Assembly (NCBI GenBank): GCA_018499905.2
Contig: JAHBAU020000047.1
Span: 1-32,065, forward strand
DNA length: 32,065 bases
Direction: 5' to 3'
Origin: Candidatus Saccharimonadota bacterium
GTDB lineage: Bacteria; Patescibacteriota; Saccharimonadia; Saccharimonadales; AQU-01
Part shown: one piece after another, positions 1 through 6,773 of the stretch
Layout of the letters: every line of letters begins with the position of its first letter
Position numbering within the stretch: position 1 is the stretch's first letter
The notes under the pieces: generated by a model
The model's database searches: none
Seen by the model: the letters and a program-made list of their open reading frames with translations, nothing else
What the model was told of the DNA's origin: nothing
Made by a program: the position numbers and the translations under genes

Positions 1-19
1 AGATGTGTATAAGAGACAG
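1..19. other. Nextera/Tn5 mosaic-end adapter at contig start
   Basis: The first 19 bases equal the Tn5 mosaic-end sequence used in Nextera libraries, base for base. This is library adapter, not genome. Read in frame with dnaJ it yields the artefact residues YKRQ (with the GTG at 5 taken as Met). Genuine sequence starts at about base 20. Confidence 0.97.
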
Positions 20-727
20 GACCTGACGTTTGAAGAGGCAGTCTTTGGCGTTGAAAAAACGATTGCCATCAATCTGCAAGATAATTGCGGCCATTGCAAG
101 GGCACAACGGTTGAGCCTGGCTATGAATTAAAAACCTGTGAAACTTGTAAGGGTTCGGGGCAGGTAGCGCGCGTTACGCAAACTATCTTTGGCAATATTC
201 AACAGGCCGCAATCTGTCATACCTGTCATGGGCAAGGTAAAGTCCCTGAAAAAGAATGTTCAGTTTGCCACGGCAAGGGCACAGAAGCAAAGCGGCAGGA
301 AATACGGCTCAAGGTCCCGGCCGGTATTGATGACGGCGCGGTTATTAGGCTAAGAGAGCATGGTGAAGCAATTGCGCATGGCCCCAAGGGCGATTTGTAC
401 GTCAGTGTTAGGGTCAAGCCACACAAGAAATTTACCCGAGAAGGCCAGCTTATTCTGAGTGAGGAAGTGATTGATATGGTTGACGCCGCACTCGGAACTG
501 AAATTGAAGTCGATACCGTCGATGGACCTGTCAAAATGCGTGTGCCAGCCGGTACGCAGAGCGGCACGGACTTTAAATTATCTGGCCACGGCGTGCCTCA
601 TCTCAAATCTGATTCCCGCGGCGCTCATATTGTGACTATCACCGTAGAAACCCCCACCAAGCTCAGCAAACGTCAAGAAGAACTCCTTCAAGAATTTAAA
701 TCAGCACCCAAAAAACGCTTTTTCTAA
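20..727 (+). CDS. dnaJ: Chaperone DnaJ, C-terminal part (5' truncated)
   Basis: Hsp40 co-chaperone that delivers unfolded clients to DnaK and stimulates its ATPase in the cytoplasm. The J domain and G/F linker are missing because the contig starts inside the gene. What remains begins at the conserved start of C-terminal domain I (DLTFEEAVFG). It contains the four-repeat zinc-binding region: CGHCKGTT (first repeat degenerate), CETCKGSG, CHTCHGQG and CSVCHGKG, at frame residues 28-92. Domains I and II follow (PAGIDDGAVIRL, GDLYVSVRVKPH, VPAGTQSGTDFKL). The frame closes with TAA at 725-727. Its end overlaps the convergent GGDEF gene by 4 nt. The identification is secure; only the missing N-terminus prevents checking the HPD motif. 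Confidence 0.96.
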   Translation, partial: DLTFEEAVFGVEKTIAINLQDNCGHCKGTTVEPGYELKTCETCKGSGQVARVTQTIFGNIQQAAICHTCHGQGKVPEKECSVCHGKGTEAKRQEIRLKVPAGIDDGAVIRLREHGEAIAHGPKGDLYVSVRVKPHKKFTREGQLILSEEVIDMVDAALGTEIEVDTVDGPVKMRVPAGTQSGTDFKLSGHGVPHLKSDSRGAHIVTITVETPTKLSKRQEELLQEFKSAPKKRFF

Positions 728-1548
728 AGCTTGAGGTTGGGATCGAGGCCAACTTGAAGCTCAGCCCTTTTTCTCTCGGCTGCTTGGAGTACATGGTCTT
801 CAATACGGTTCTGATGCGCTCGCATGACACCCATGGCGGCATCTAATTCATGTAAGTCGGTAAGGTTTCTAATTTGATCAAGACTATTGTTTATCTTGCC
901 TGTCTGCTTGCCTAGGATCATTGTAATATCTGCTCTCGCTAGCAAAGTTTCTGGAGTGTCAAAAGGTTGTCTATCTGCAAAACCTCCCGAAACAGAAACA
1001 CCAAGCCCCTCATAGTCGGTACCTCTGAATGCTGCTTCTAGATCGGCATTCACTCTGACTGTCTGAACGTCATTAGCGTTTCTTAGCGCATCAGGGTCCG
1101 GCGATAATTGCGGGTCAACTATCGAGTACTCGTCGCGTTGTTCGTTTTCTGCCCATATCTTCGGCGATATAACAATAAACTCATCACCACCGGTTCTTGC
1201 GACCACTTCTCCCTCTCGATTAAACACATCATGTAACTTTTGACCTACGGTTCGTATGATTGCGTCACCGGCTTGATGCCCCATAACATCGTTAGCTTCC
1301 TTGATGCGATTAACATCAAAGGCATAAACACGTACGTCGTCACCTCTTCTAAAGTTTGCATCCAAAGCCGCAAAGGCGGCCCGGCGATTTTTTTGACCTG
1401 TCAGCTCGTCTTCATATACGGCCGCGTGGATTCTATCAGCAGCTGCGGTAATTTGAGCAAAAGGCAGTTGTTCATCTGGAACGGCATATGCAGATCTGAG
1501 TGCATCGCCAAAATTTCGTTGTTGTGGGGTGCCGGAATGCTCTGTCAT
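724..1548 (-). CDS. GGDEF-domain protein, probable diguanylate cyclase
   Basis: Predicted cytoplasmic enzyme of 274 residues that would condense two GTP into cyclic di-GMP. The GGDEF domain is complete: DELTGQKNRR (residues 47-56), FDVNRIKEAND..GHQAGD with metal-binding Asp78, the signature GGDEF at 120-124, and the late ARAD...KQTGKIN segment. The allosteric inhibitory site, normally RxxD five residues before GGDEF, reads REGE (111-114), so product inhibition may be weakened. The N-terminal ~45 residues show no known sensor domain or membrane segment. A Lys/Arg-containing helix follows the domain. It is transcribed convergently to dnaJ, and the two stop codons overlap within CTAA. No EAL, HD-GYP or PilZ protein is visible in the window. 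Confident family call; activity inferred. Confidence 0.9.
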   Translation of the reverse strand: MTEHSGTPQQRNFGDALRSAYAVPDEQLPFAQITAAADRIHAAVYEDELTGQKNRRAAFAALDANFRRGDDVRVYAFDVNRIKEANDVMGHQAGDAIIRTVGQKLHDVFNREGEVVARTGGDEFIVISPKIWAENEQRDEYSIVDPQLSPDPDALRNANDVQTVRVNADLEAAFRGTDYEGLGVSVSGGFADRQPFDTPETLLARADITMILGKQTGKINNSLDQIRNLTDLHELDAAMGVMRAHQNRIEDHVLQAAERKRAELQVGLDPNLKL

Positions 1549-1662
1549 AACATTATGCTTTTTGTTTTAAATAAACTGTTCTACAATCAATCATAGCATA
1601 AGTGTACTCCTGTCGAGAAGAGTTAAACAAAAGCAGTTTCAGGAGTCGAAGAAAACGATCTA

Positions 1663-1824
1663 ATGAGACACATGGGCACCAGCGTCTTACAGAGAATCAA
1701 AAGCGTTCAACCACGACGTCGTCTTGGTAATGAAGGCTTTATTCCACTCATTCTGACGCTTTTGGCGGTTTTGATCGCTGTTATTGTGCTGGTATATTTA
1801 AGAGTTGCTAACGCCCAAAAGTGA
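1663..1824 (+). CDS. Small single-pass membrane protein (53 aa)
   Basis: A 53-codon frame, ATG to TGA. No other start codon lies between it and the upstream in-frame stop at 1624. The N-terminal ~20 residues are strongly basic (QPRRRL). A hydrophobic segment of about 20 residues (FIPLILTLLAVLIAVIVLVY) ends in a short LRVANAQK tail. The layout predicts a membrane anchor with the N-terminus inside by the positive-inside rule. The Gly-Phe junction before the hydrophobic stretch loosely resembles a prepilin cleavage site, but the +5 Glu is missing. An AGGAG lies 17 nt upstream of the ATG, rather far for a ribosome site. It sits before the RimB-like/RimK pair. Function unknown. Confidence 0.6.
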   Translation: MRHMGTSVLQRIKSVQPRRRLGNEGFIPLILTLLAVLIAVIVLVYLRVANAQK

Positions 1825-1856
1825 TGAGAATCACTAGTAAATTATGGGGAAACTTG

Positions 1857-1862
1857 TATAAT
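1857..1862 (+). promoter_or_regulatory. -10 hexamer, apparently leaderless start of RimB-like gene
   Basis: A perfect TATAAT ends 11 nt before the ATG at 1874 with no Shine-Dalgarno between them. A start about 7 nt downstream of the hexamer would leave a leader of only a few nucleotides. No good -35 box is visible. Confidence 0.6.
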
Positions 1863-1873
1863 TACGCGAACTT

Positions 1874-2293
1874 ATGACAGACAAGCAAGTAATTGGGGCT
1901 TTTGAGCAAGTTTCGTTCCCTGAATATGGGCTAGACGATGTCGTTGCCAAAATTGACACCGGTGCCTATAGCGGTGCTTTGCACTGTACAAAGATCGAGA
2001 CGTACAAAGATGGTCGAAAGACACTGCTTAAATTTTCGCCATTCGATCACCCTGAGATCATTGTTACGACGGACGATTTTAAAACCAAGCACGTCAAAAG
2101 TTCAAACGGCATTCGCGAAGAACGGTACTTCGTGACCACCACCATCTGCATAGATAACAATCCATACACCATCAGTATGAGTCTGGCGAACCGCAGTGAG
2201 ATGCGCTGGCCAGTTCTTATTGGCCGGAGTTTCTTAAAGAAGAACCGCTTCCTGGTTGACTCCAGCAAAGCCTCTCGGTATGGTAAGACCTGA
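1874..2293 (+). CDS. RimB-like putative ATP-dependent zinc protease (PF05618 family)
   Basis: A 139-residue protein of the RimK-associated 'ATP-dependent zinc protease' family, which has a retropepsin-like fold. Landmarks are KIDTGAYSGALHC early (Asp28 in the D-T-G position), a central region that binds the substrate tail in homologues, and the conserved end RSEMRWPVLIGRSFL...FLVDSS. In bacteria that carry the pair, the protease trims or opposes the poly-glutamate tails that RimK adds. That pairing is reproduced here, with rimK starting 20 nt downstream on the same strand. The length is typical for the single-domain form. There is no signal peptide, so a cytoplasmic location is expected. A TATAAT lies 11 nt upstream of the chosen ATG. 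Confidence 0.85.
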   Translation: MTDKQVIGAFEQVSFPEYGLDDVVAKIDTGAYSGALHCTKIETYKDGRKTLLKFSPFDHPEIIVTTDDFKTKHVKSSNGIREERYFVTTTICIDNNPYTISMSLANRSEMRWPVLIGRSFLKKNRFLVDSSKASRYGKT

Positions 2294-2313
2294 AAGGGGC
2301 TAGTAATCCAATC

Positions 2314-3216
2314 ATGAAAATTGCAATTTTATCTCAAGGTCCCGGAAACTACTCAACAAAGCGACTCGTCGAAGAAGCCGAAAAGCGCGGTCACGATGTG
2401 CGAGTTATTAATTATGCCAAATGCTATGTAACCATCGAAAGTAGCAAGCCGGTTATCCGTTACGAAGGTCAGGACTTAAATGACATTGATGTGGTTATCC
2501 CGCGCATTGCATCTAGCCTGACAAAATACGGCACGGCAATTTTGCGTCAATTTGAGCTAAAAGGAGTATTTACCACTGCCCGCTCAATCGCAATCAATCG
2601 CACGCGCGACAAACTGCGAGCCACCCAGATTTTGGCCCAATCAGGGGTTGGTATTCCAAAAACTGTGTTTGCCCGTGAAACCGCAGATCTAGACGATGTG
2701 GTGGTTCAGGCGGGTGGCGCGCCGCTGATCATCAAAGTTGCCCGTGGCACCCACGGCAACGGCGTGGTGTTGGCCGAAACCCGCAAAGCTGCTCAAGCGG
2801 TAATGCAGGCCTTTTACGTGGAAGGTGTGTCGTTCTTGGTGCAGGAATTTATTGGCGAAGCAGCCGGAAGTGATATACGTGCCTTTGTGGTCGGCGGCAA
2901 AGTCGTCGCCAGTATGAAGCGACAGAGCCTAGACGATGATTTTCGGTCAAACTTGCATCAAGGCGGCGAAGGCAAGCCAGTCAAACTGACTGATCTGGAG
3001 CGCAAAACTGCACAAAAAGCTGCTCGAGCCATGGGGCTGCCAGTCTGCGGTGTGGACATGCTAAGAAGTGAACGCGGCCCGCTGGTACTTGAAGTCAATT
3101 CCAGCCCAGGCTTTGGTATCGAAAAGTACACCGGTCACAACGTTGGCGAAAAAATAATTGAATATGTTGAACAAAATGCCAAACGCCAAACCCGCAAAGA
3201 CCGAGTTGGCGCTTAA
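2314..3216 (+). CDS. rimK: RimK-type alpha-L-glutamate ligase (ATP-grasp)
   Basis: A 300-residue ATP-grasp ligase. RimK uses ATP to add glutamate to protein C-termini (ribosomal protein bS6 in E. coli); related enzymes modify other peptides or cofactors. The N-terminal RimK fold begins MKIAILSQGPGNYST and contains DIDVVIPRIASSLTKYG. The ATP-grasp domain shows the nucleotide loop KVARGTHGNGVVLA, VQEFIGEAAGSDIRAFVVG, and the metal-binding end VLEVNSSPGFGIEKYTG. A purine-rich AAAGGGG lies about 14 nt before the ATG. It directly follows the RimB-like protease, so the two probably form a writer/eraser pair. The bS6 gene is not in the window, so the substrate here is unproven. Confidence 0.92.
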   Translation: MKIAILSQGPGNYSTKRLVEEAEKRGHDVRVINYAKCYVTIESSKPVIRYEGQDLNDIDVVIPRIASSLTKYGTAILRQFELKGVFTTARSIAINRTRDKLRATQILAQSGVGIPKTVFARETADLDDVVVQAGGAPLIIKVARGTHGNGVVLAETRKAAQAVMQAFYVEGVSFLVQEFIGEAAGSDIRAFVVGGKVVASMKRQSLDDDFRSNLHQGGEGKPVKLTDLERKTAQKAARAMGLPVCGVDMLRSERGPLVLEVNSSPGFGIEKYTGHNVGEKIIEYVEQNAKRQTRKDRVGA

Positions 3217-3700
3217 AAGGCCCAGCCAAAAAGAGTTGATCGTCAAGGCGGCTCGTAAACATACAGAAATATTGATTGCGGCCGTCCTGGTAGTGAGCGC
3301 CGTATCCTTTGGCGCGTATCTGCGGGTCTCTGGTCCGTCACCAGGCACGCTCGTCATGAATGGCATGGTATTTAGGGCTGAGGTAGTTGATACGCCGCAA
3401 GCAGTAGAAAAAGGACTGTCTGGCCGGCAATCCCTCGCACCTGATGCTGCAATGCTGTTCGTGTTTGATGAGGCTAAAACCTGGTGTTTTTGGATGAAGG
3501 ATATGGAATTCTCGTTAGATATACTTTGGCTTGATGACAGTAAAACAATTGTCGCTGTTGAGTCTGATTTGACACCAGAAACCTACCCGCAGGACTATTG
3601 CCCGCCAAAACCGGCGCTGTATGTTGTTGAAGTCAGGGCTGGTACTGCTGACCAGTTAGGTTTGAAGCCAGGTGTGCAGGTCAGTTTTACTGATCAATAA
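3176..3700 (+). CDS. DUF192-family membrane-anchored protein
   Basis: An N-terminal basic stretch is followed by one membrane segment (around EILIAAVLVVSAVSFGAYL) and an extracytoplasmic DUF192 domain (PF02643). Family landmarks are EKGLSGRQSLAPDAAMLFVF, the WCFWMKDM..SLDILWLDD core, and a final VVEVRAGTADQLGLKPGVQV. The family's function is unknown. The frame stays open upstream to a TTG at 3158 and an ATG at 3164. I chose the ATG at 3176, which gives 174 residues and the smallest overlap with rimK (41 nt); none of the three has a clear Shine-Dalgarno. The overlap makes co-transcription with rimK likely. Confidence 0.85.
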   Translation: MPNAKPAKTELALKRPSQKELIVKAARKHTEILIAAVLVVSAVSFGAYLRVSGPSPGTLVMNGMVFRAEVVDTPQAVEKGLSGRQSLAPDAAMLFVFDEAKTWCFWMKDMEFSLDILWLDDSKTIVAVESDLTPETYPQDYCPPKPALYVVEVRAGTADQLGLKPGVQVSFTDQ

Positions 3701-3703
3701 ACA

Positions 3704-3712
3704 TGCTATATT
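3704..3712 (+). promoter_or_regulatory. Extended -10 (TGC-TATATT), leaderless start
   Basis: TGC followed by TATATT ends exactly 6 nt before the ATG at 3719. There is no Shine-Dalgarno. This is one of the clearest examples of the leaderless pattern that recurs in this window. Confidence 0.65.
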
Positions 3713-3718
3713 AAGCTT

Positions 3719-4210
3719 ATGCTTCCCGATATATTACTCGCACTTATAGCCGTTTTGCCGCTAATGCTGCTTTTGGTGCTTCGAAGCAATGCGGCCATTG
3801 TGTTTTTAGCCGCTTGCAGCGGTGTTCTGTTACAGCAGCAGTTTGGGCCTGATGCCCATATGATTCTTGATGCACTGCTGCCACGTTCGAGCTCTGTCTA
3901 TAAACAAGCACTGGATATTGGTTTGGTAGCTCTAGTACCTCTCGTAGCTATGATTATGCTCCGCAAAAAGGCGAAGGGGTTTAAGTATCTGCTGGGTGTC
4001 ATCCCTGGCATTTGTACTGGACTATTGATGGTGTTGGCCCTCGTGCCTTTTGTGTCCAGCATTACCCAGGACAACATGCGAGCGACAGAATTCTGGCGCA
4101 ACTTGTATGAATTCCGCGGTGCGGTCGTGTTACTTGGTGTGGCCAGCAGTTTGCTCATCCTAAAACCGAGCAAAAAGCATGAGGACGCGCACAAAAAGCA
4201 CCATAAATAA
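3719..4210 (+). CDS. Multi-pass membrane protein of unknown function
   Basis: A 163-residue protein with about five hydrophobic segments: near residues 4-21 and 24-40, then a loop with LDALLPRSS, then 67-82, 91-113 and 134-147. The C-terminal tail is strongly polar and His/Lys-rich (KKHEDAHKKHHK). The overall plan (short loops, a central amphipathic stretch after the second helix) loosely recalls CvpA-type proteins, but I see no diagnostic motif and do not assign it. The start is supported by an extended -10 only 6 nt upstream. The histidine tail could bind metal, which is speculation. Confidence 0.75.
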   Translation: MLPDILLALIAVLPLMLLLVLRSNAAIVFLAACSGVLLQQQFGPDAHMILDALLPRSSSVYKQALDIGLVALVPLVAMIMLRKKAKGFKYLLGVIPGICTGLLMVLALVPFVSSITQDNMRATEFWRNLYEFRGAVVLLGVASSLLILKPSKKHEDAHKKHHK

Positions 4211-4302
4211 ACGTTGAAAATAATACACTAAAAAACCAGTAACCATTTAATCTGTCAAGGTATGTATTACAGGGGTTTGCACCAATAGCAAAAGAATTTA
4301 CG

Positions 4303-4311
4303 TGCTATACT
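4303..4311 (+). promoter_or_regulatory. Extended -10 (TGC-TATACT) upstream of secreted protein
   Basis: TGC then TATACT, about 41 nt before the ATG at 4353. A TTGCAC lies upstream but 23 nt away, too far for a normal -35. Transcription would start near 4318, just at the base of the small hairpin that overlaps the ribosome site. Confidence 0.55.
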
Positions 4312-4318
4312 GGTTAAG

Positions 4319-4340
4319 CCTTTATTTCTAAATAAGGAGG
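4319..4340 (+). promoter_or_regulatory. 5' leader hairpin overlapping a strong Shine-Dalgarno
   Basis: The arms CCTTTATTT (4319-4327) and AAATAAGG (4330-4337) can pair with one bulged T. The second arm contains the first half of the AAGGAGG ribosome site (4334-4340). The stem is AT-rich and weak. It is placed at the predicted extreme 5' end of the mRNA. Confidence 0.35.
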
Positions 4341-4352
4341 GTAGACAAGTTT

Positions 4353-4904
4353 ATGACAATAGCTAAGAAAAATGTGCAACGGTATCTGCTGGCAGTAGTT
4401 GCGTCGGTGGCGTTGTTTTCTGCAACACCTGCAGCGGTTCTTGCGCACGGAAACCAGGGTGGGGGCCGTGGTTGGGGTTTTGGCCACTTAAAGGGCCGCC
4501 ATGGTATGTACTGGCAGCTGTGTAAAACCGACAAAGAAGGCTTTAAGGTTCGATTGCACCGTAAATGGATGAGTGTTGAAAGTTTTCAAGAAAAGTATGC
4601 CAAGGTGCTTGATCGGCTCGATACATTTGTGGCAGAGAATAACCTCACGGTAGAAAATGCCGACGAGCTGAAAAGTGCGATAGATACTGCCGCTGCCACT
4701 GTCACGACCGAGCTTAATGAGCTCAAGGCCATTAAAGATGCGGTCAACTGCGACGATGAAGAATCTGTAGAAGCTAATAGTGAAGCCTTTAAGGCACAGG
4801 TCCAAGCAGTAAAAGATGTTTTAAAAGCCTACAGAGAAGCGCTGAAGGCCTATAAGCAGGCAATTCATGCTGCCGCTGACGCCGCTAACAGCGAATCTGA
4901 GTAG
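4353..4904 (+). CDS. Secreted alpha-helical protein of unknown function
   Basis: A 183-residue protein with a classic signal peptide (basic MTIAKKNVQR, hydrophobic core, likely cleavage after AVLA near residue 31). A Gly/His-rich stretch follows (HGNQGGGRGWGFGHLKGRHG), then a long helical region rich in Ala, Lys and Glu that probably forms a small helical bundle. Two cysteines (LCKTD and NCDDE) could form a disulfide after export. A strong Shine-Dalgarno AAGGAGG at 4334-4340 fixes the start. It has its own promoter and the next small exported gene follows 14 nt later. I recognise no family. A surface or spacer role is conceivable, and the His-rich start could bind metal. Confidence 0.75.
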   Translation: MTIAKKNVQRYLLAVVASVALFSATPAAVLAHGNQGGGRGWGFGHLKGRHGMYWQLCKTDKEGFKVRLHRKWMSVESFQEKYAKVLDRLDTFVAENNLTVENADELKSAIDTAAATVTTELNELKAIKDAVNCDDEESVEANSEAFKAQVQAVKDVLKAYREALKAYKQAIHAAADAANSESE

Positions 4905-4918
4905 ATTGTTTTAGGCTC

Positions 4919-5212
4919 ATGAGGCGAAAACTACTGGTCGGCGTGCTGATATTGATCGTACTGGGGCTCATTTACTTTGTGCCTACACAATCCGATTCGG
5001 TAAACACCGGCCAGGGGTTTGGCAGCCCGCCTTCCTCAACGACTACTACAGAACAGACGAGTGAGCCGTCGACAGACACTGCTGCTCCGCCAGCTGCGAC
5101 CCAGCCTCCTGTTACATCAGATAGTCCAAAAAAGGTTGATACAACACAGCTAAACGATGTTGACGCATCACTCAATGATGATCTCGACAGCGAAGTCGAC
5201 GGATCTTTCTAG
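4919..5212 (+). CDS. Short membrane-anchored Ser/Thr/Pro-rich protein
   Basis: A 97-residue protein. The basic start MRRK leads into one hydrophobic segment (residues 5-22), followed by a low-complexity extracellular tail rich in Thr, Ser and Pro and finally an acidic end (NDVDASLNDDLDSEVDGSF). It looks like an uncleaved anchor or signal peptide with a disordered exterior part. It begins 14 nt after the secreted helical protein, so probably the same transcript. Its stop shares CTAG with the stop of the convergent DUF1905 gene (4-nt tail-to-tail overlap). No known family. Confidence 0.65.
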   Translation: MRRKLLVGVLILIVLGLIYFVPTQSDSVNTGQGFGSPPSSTTTTEQTSEPSTDTAAPPAATQPPVTSDSPKKVDTTQLNDVDASLNDDLDSEVDGSF

Positions 5213-5505
5213 TAGTCGATCAAAGTGAATGAAACCTGCACATTGTCGCCAGGCCACAGGTCGTTTTTTGTGCGGGCTTCCTTTTTTACTGGCAACAAAT
5301 AACAACTAGTTTTGGCATCTGGAAAAATTGATGTCTTCCAGGAATACGCTCCGACGCTAACTGTCACTCTAACTGAGCCAAAACCGCGGCGAGGCCCAGC
5401 AGTGATAGCTTTAATTTCTTGGCTGATGTTTTTCGGGATAGTTATAAAGTGCCAGGCAGCATCACCGGCATATAGCCAGAGCTCTGCTTTGAAAGTGTAG
5501 ACCAT
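5209..5505 (-). CDS. DUF1905-domain protein
   Basis: A 98-residue soluble protein matching the DUF1905 pattern (PF08922): an early FKAELWLY strand, the WHFITIP element, GFGSVRVTVSVGAYSWKTSIFP, then a closing LWPGDNVQVSF. The fold is a small beta barrel of unknown biochemical function. Homologues are often stand-alone or fused to a YdeI-like domain, which is absent here. It starts 8 nt after the FkbM methyltransferase stop, with AAAGG in the gap, so the two are probably co-translated. The gene ends in a CTAG overlap with the convergent neighbour. Confidence 0.8.
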   Translation of the reverse strand: MVYTFKAELWLYAGDAAWHFITIPKNISQEIKAITAGPRRGFGSVRVTVSVGAYSWKTSIFPDAKTSCYLLPVKKEARTKNDLWPGDNVQVSFTLIDY

Positions 5506-5513
5506 ACCTTTAT

Positions 5514-6398
5514 TTAAGCATGCTTTGGCAAGAGGATGAGGGTGGTCAGTTTATTTTTAGGCAACGCGTTTAAGGCGGTCAGAGGCATGAGGTGTGAACG
5601 GTAGTGCTTGCCCATACTGAGGGTGTAAATGTCATAGTCGAGTTTAGCTAGCAGTGCGTCCAGCTTACTCTTTAATGGGCTTTTAGGATCGTACTCTAGG
5701 ATCATAGGTGGGTGAAAGCGTTTTAATGTTTGAGCGGCTCCCAGCAAGACGCCCAGCTCATAGCCTTCAACGTCAAGCTTTATGAGGTCAACGTGGGTTA
5801 AATCGGCAGTGTAATCATCGAGGCGCCGAACATTGACTTTAACAGGCTTGCCGTAGGTGTGATCGGCACGCTGTCTGGTAAGCAGGGTACTGCTGCCGCG
5901 CTCAGTCAGATCGGGGCGCATTGATACTGTACCGGCTTTGGGCCCCAGCGCAACCTGGTGAACCTCAATATTACTTAACTTGTTAAGCTTAATATTTTCT
6001 CTTAAATTATCGACAATACCAGGCAATGGCTCAAATGCTAATACTTTGCCATTTTTAGCAAGCTTGGCAGCGTAAAGGCTCAAGGCACCAATGTTCGCAC
6101 CAATGTCTAGAACCACAGAATCATCGGCACAAATCATCTTCATTACTTTTAGTACGCCTGCTTCGTAGCCTCCCAGGTAATACAAATCGTTATCAATAAA
6201 ACCCGGGCGGTGCTTCGGGTCGACAATAATATCGTAACCATTAATTGTCTTAATGATGGCGGCACCACTGCTTTTGGGGAGCAGTAATTTGGCAATGCTG
6301 AATTGCCAGCCGACGGAATCAAAAAACGGGAAGCGGGTGAGGAGCCAGTTTATTTTTCGCGTGATAATAAAGCGCGGGTTGCGACGGGTATCAATCAT
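5514..6398 (-). CDS. FkbM-family SAM-dependent methyltransferase
   Basis: A 294-residue Rossmann-fold methyltransferase (PF05050). The SAM site VLDIGANIG is at residues 96-104, the acidic residue after strand 2 is in AFEPLP (Glu123), and the family motif DLIKLDVEGYE occurs late. The N-terminal ~90 residues are family-typical (YDIIVDPKHRPGFIDNDLYYLGGYE). FkbM enzymes O-methylate sugars, polyketides or other small molecules, so a cell-envelope glycan is a plausible but unproven substrate. A TACACT hexamer lies 9 nt before the ATG, which suggests a near-leaderless transcript shared with DUF1905. No glycosyltransferase is adjacent. Confidence 0.88.
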   Translation of the reverse strand: MIDTRRNPRFIITRKINWLLTRFPFFDSVGWQFSIAKLLLPKSSGAAIIKTINGYDIIVDPKHRPGFIDNDLYYLGGYEAGVLKVMKMICADDSVVLDIGANIGALSLYAAKLAKNGKVLAFEPLPGIVDNLRENIKLNKLSNIEVHQVALGPKAGTVSMRPDLTERGSSTLLTRQRADHTYGKPVKVNVRRLDDYTADLTHVDLIKLDVEGYELGVLLGAAQTLKRFHPPMILEYDPKSPLKSKLDALLAKLDYDIYTLSMGKHYRSHLMPLTALNALPKNKLTTLILLPKHA

Positions 6399-6446
6399 GA
6401 ACTTTTAAGTGTAGCCAACCCTCTAATGCTTTGCAAGCAGCTGCCT

Positions 6447-6773
6447 TTATGCCGACCAAAGATAATACTCTCTGCCGTCGGTGCCTGTGGCGTAGATTGC
6501 GCCATCACTCTGTGGAATTGGATTTTTGACCAACCTTCCCTTAAGGTTCGGCTGGAATTCTTCCAATACCTCTCGTACATAGTCTGGATTGTCCATTAAG
6601 GAATAATCGTCAGTGGCATAGTACCGTTTTCCTTTGTATGTAAAGCGATACACAGATTGCATGCCAAAGATATGTGATTTGAATGCTCGAAATTCTGTGA
6701 TTTCTTTTGCATCCACATTGGCAACTATGCCGTATGTTCTTAACAGCTCGCTTACTATTTTTGAATCATGCAT
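6447..6773 (-). CDS. Hypothetical protein, coupled to upstream gene (108 aa)
   Basis: An unrecognised soluble protein. I place the start at the ATG at 6773. That ATG overlaps the upstream stop by 8 nt (ATGCATGA), a typical coupling arrangement; the frame stays open further upstream, but only through the coding sequence of the neighbour. It has no membrane segment. Visible features are a helical start, then beta-rich segments (SVYRFTYKGKRYYATDDYS) and an aromatic end (GREYYLWSA). It probably acts with the 307-residue protein encoded just before it. Confidence 0.6.
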   Translation of the reverse strand: MHDSKIVSELLRTYGIVANVDAKEITEFRAFKSHIFGMQSVYRFTYKGKRYYATDDYSLMDNPDYVREVLEEFQPNLKGRLVKNPIPQSDGAIYATGTDGREYYLWSA

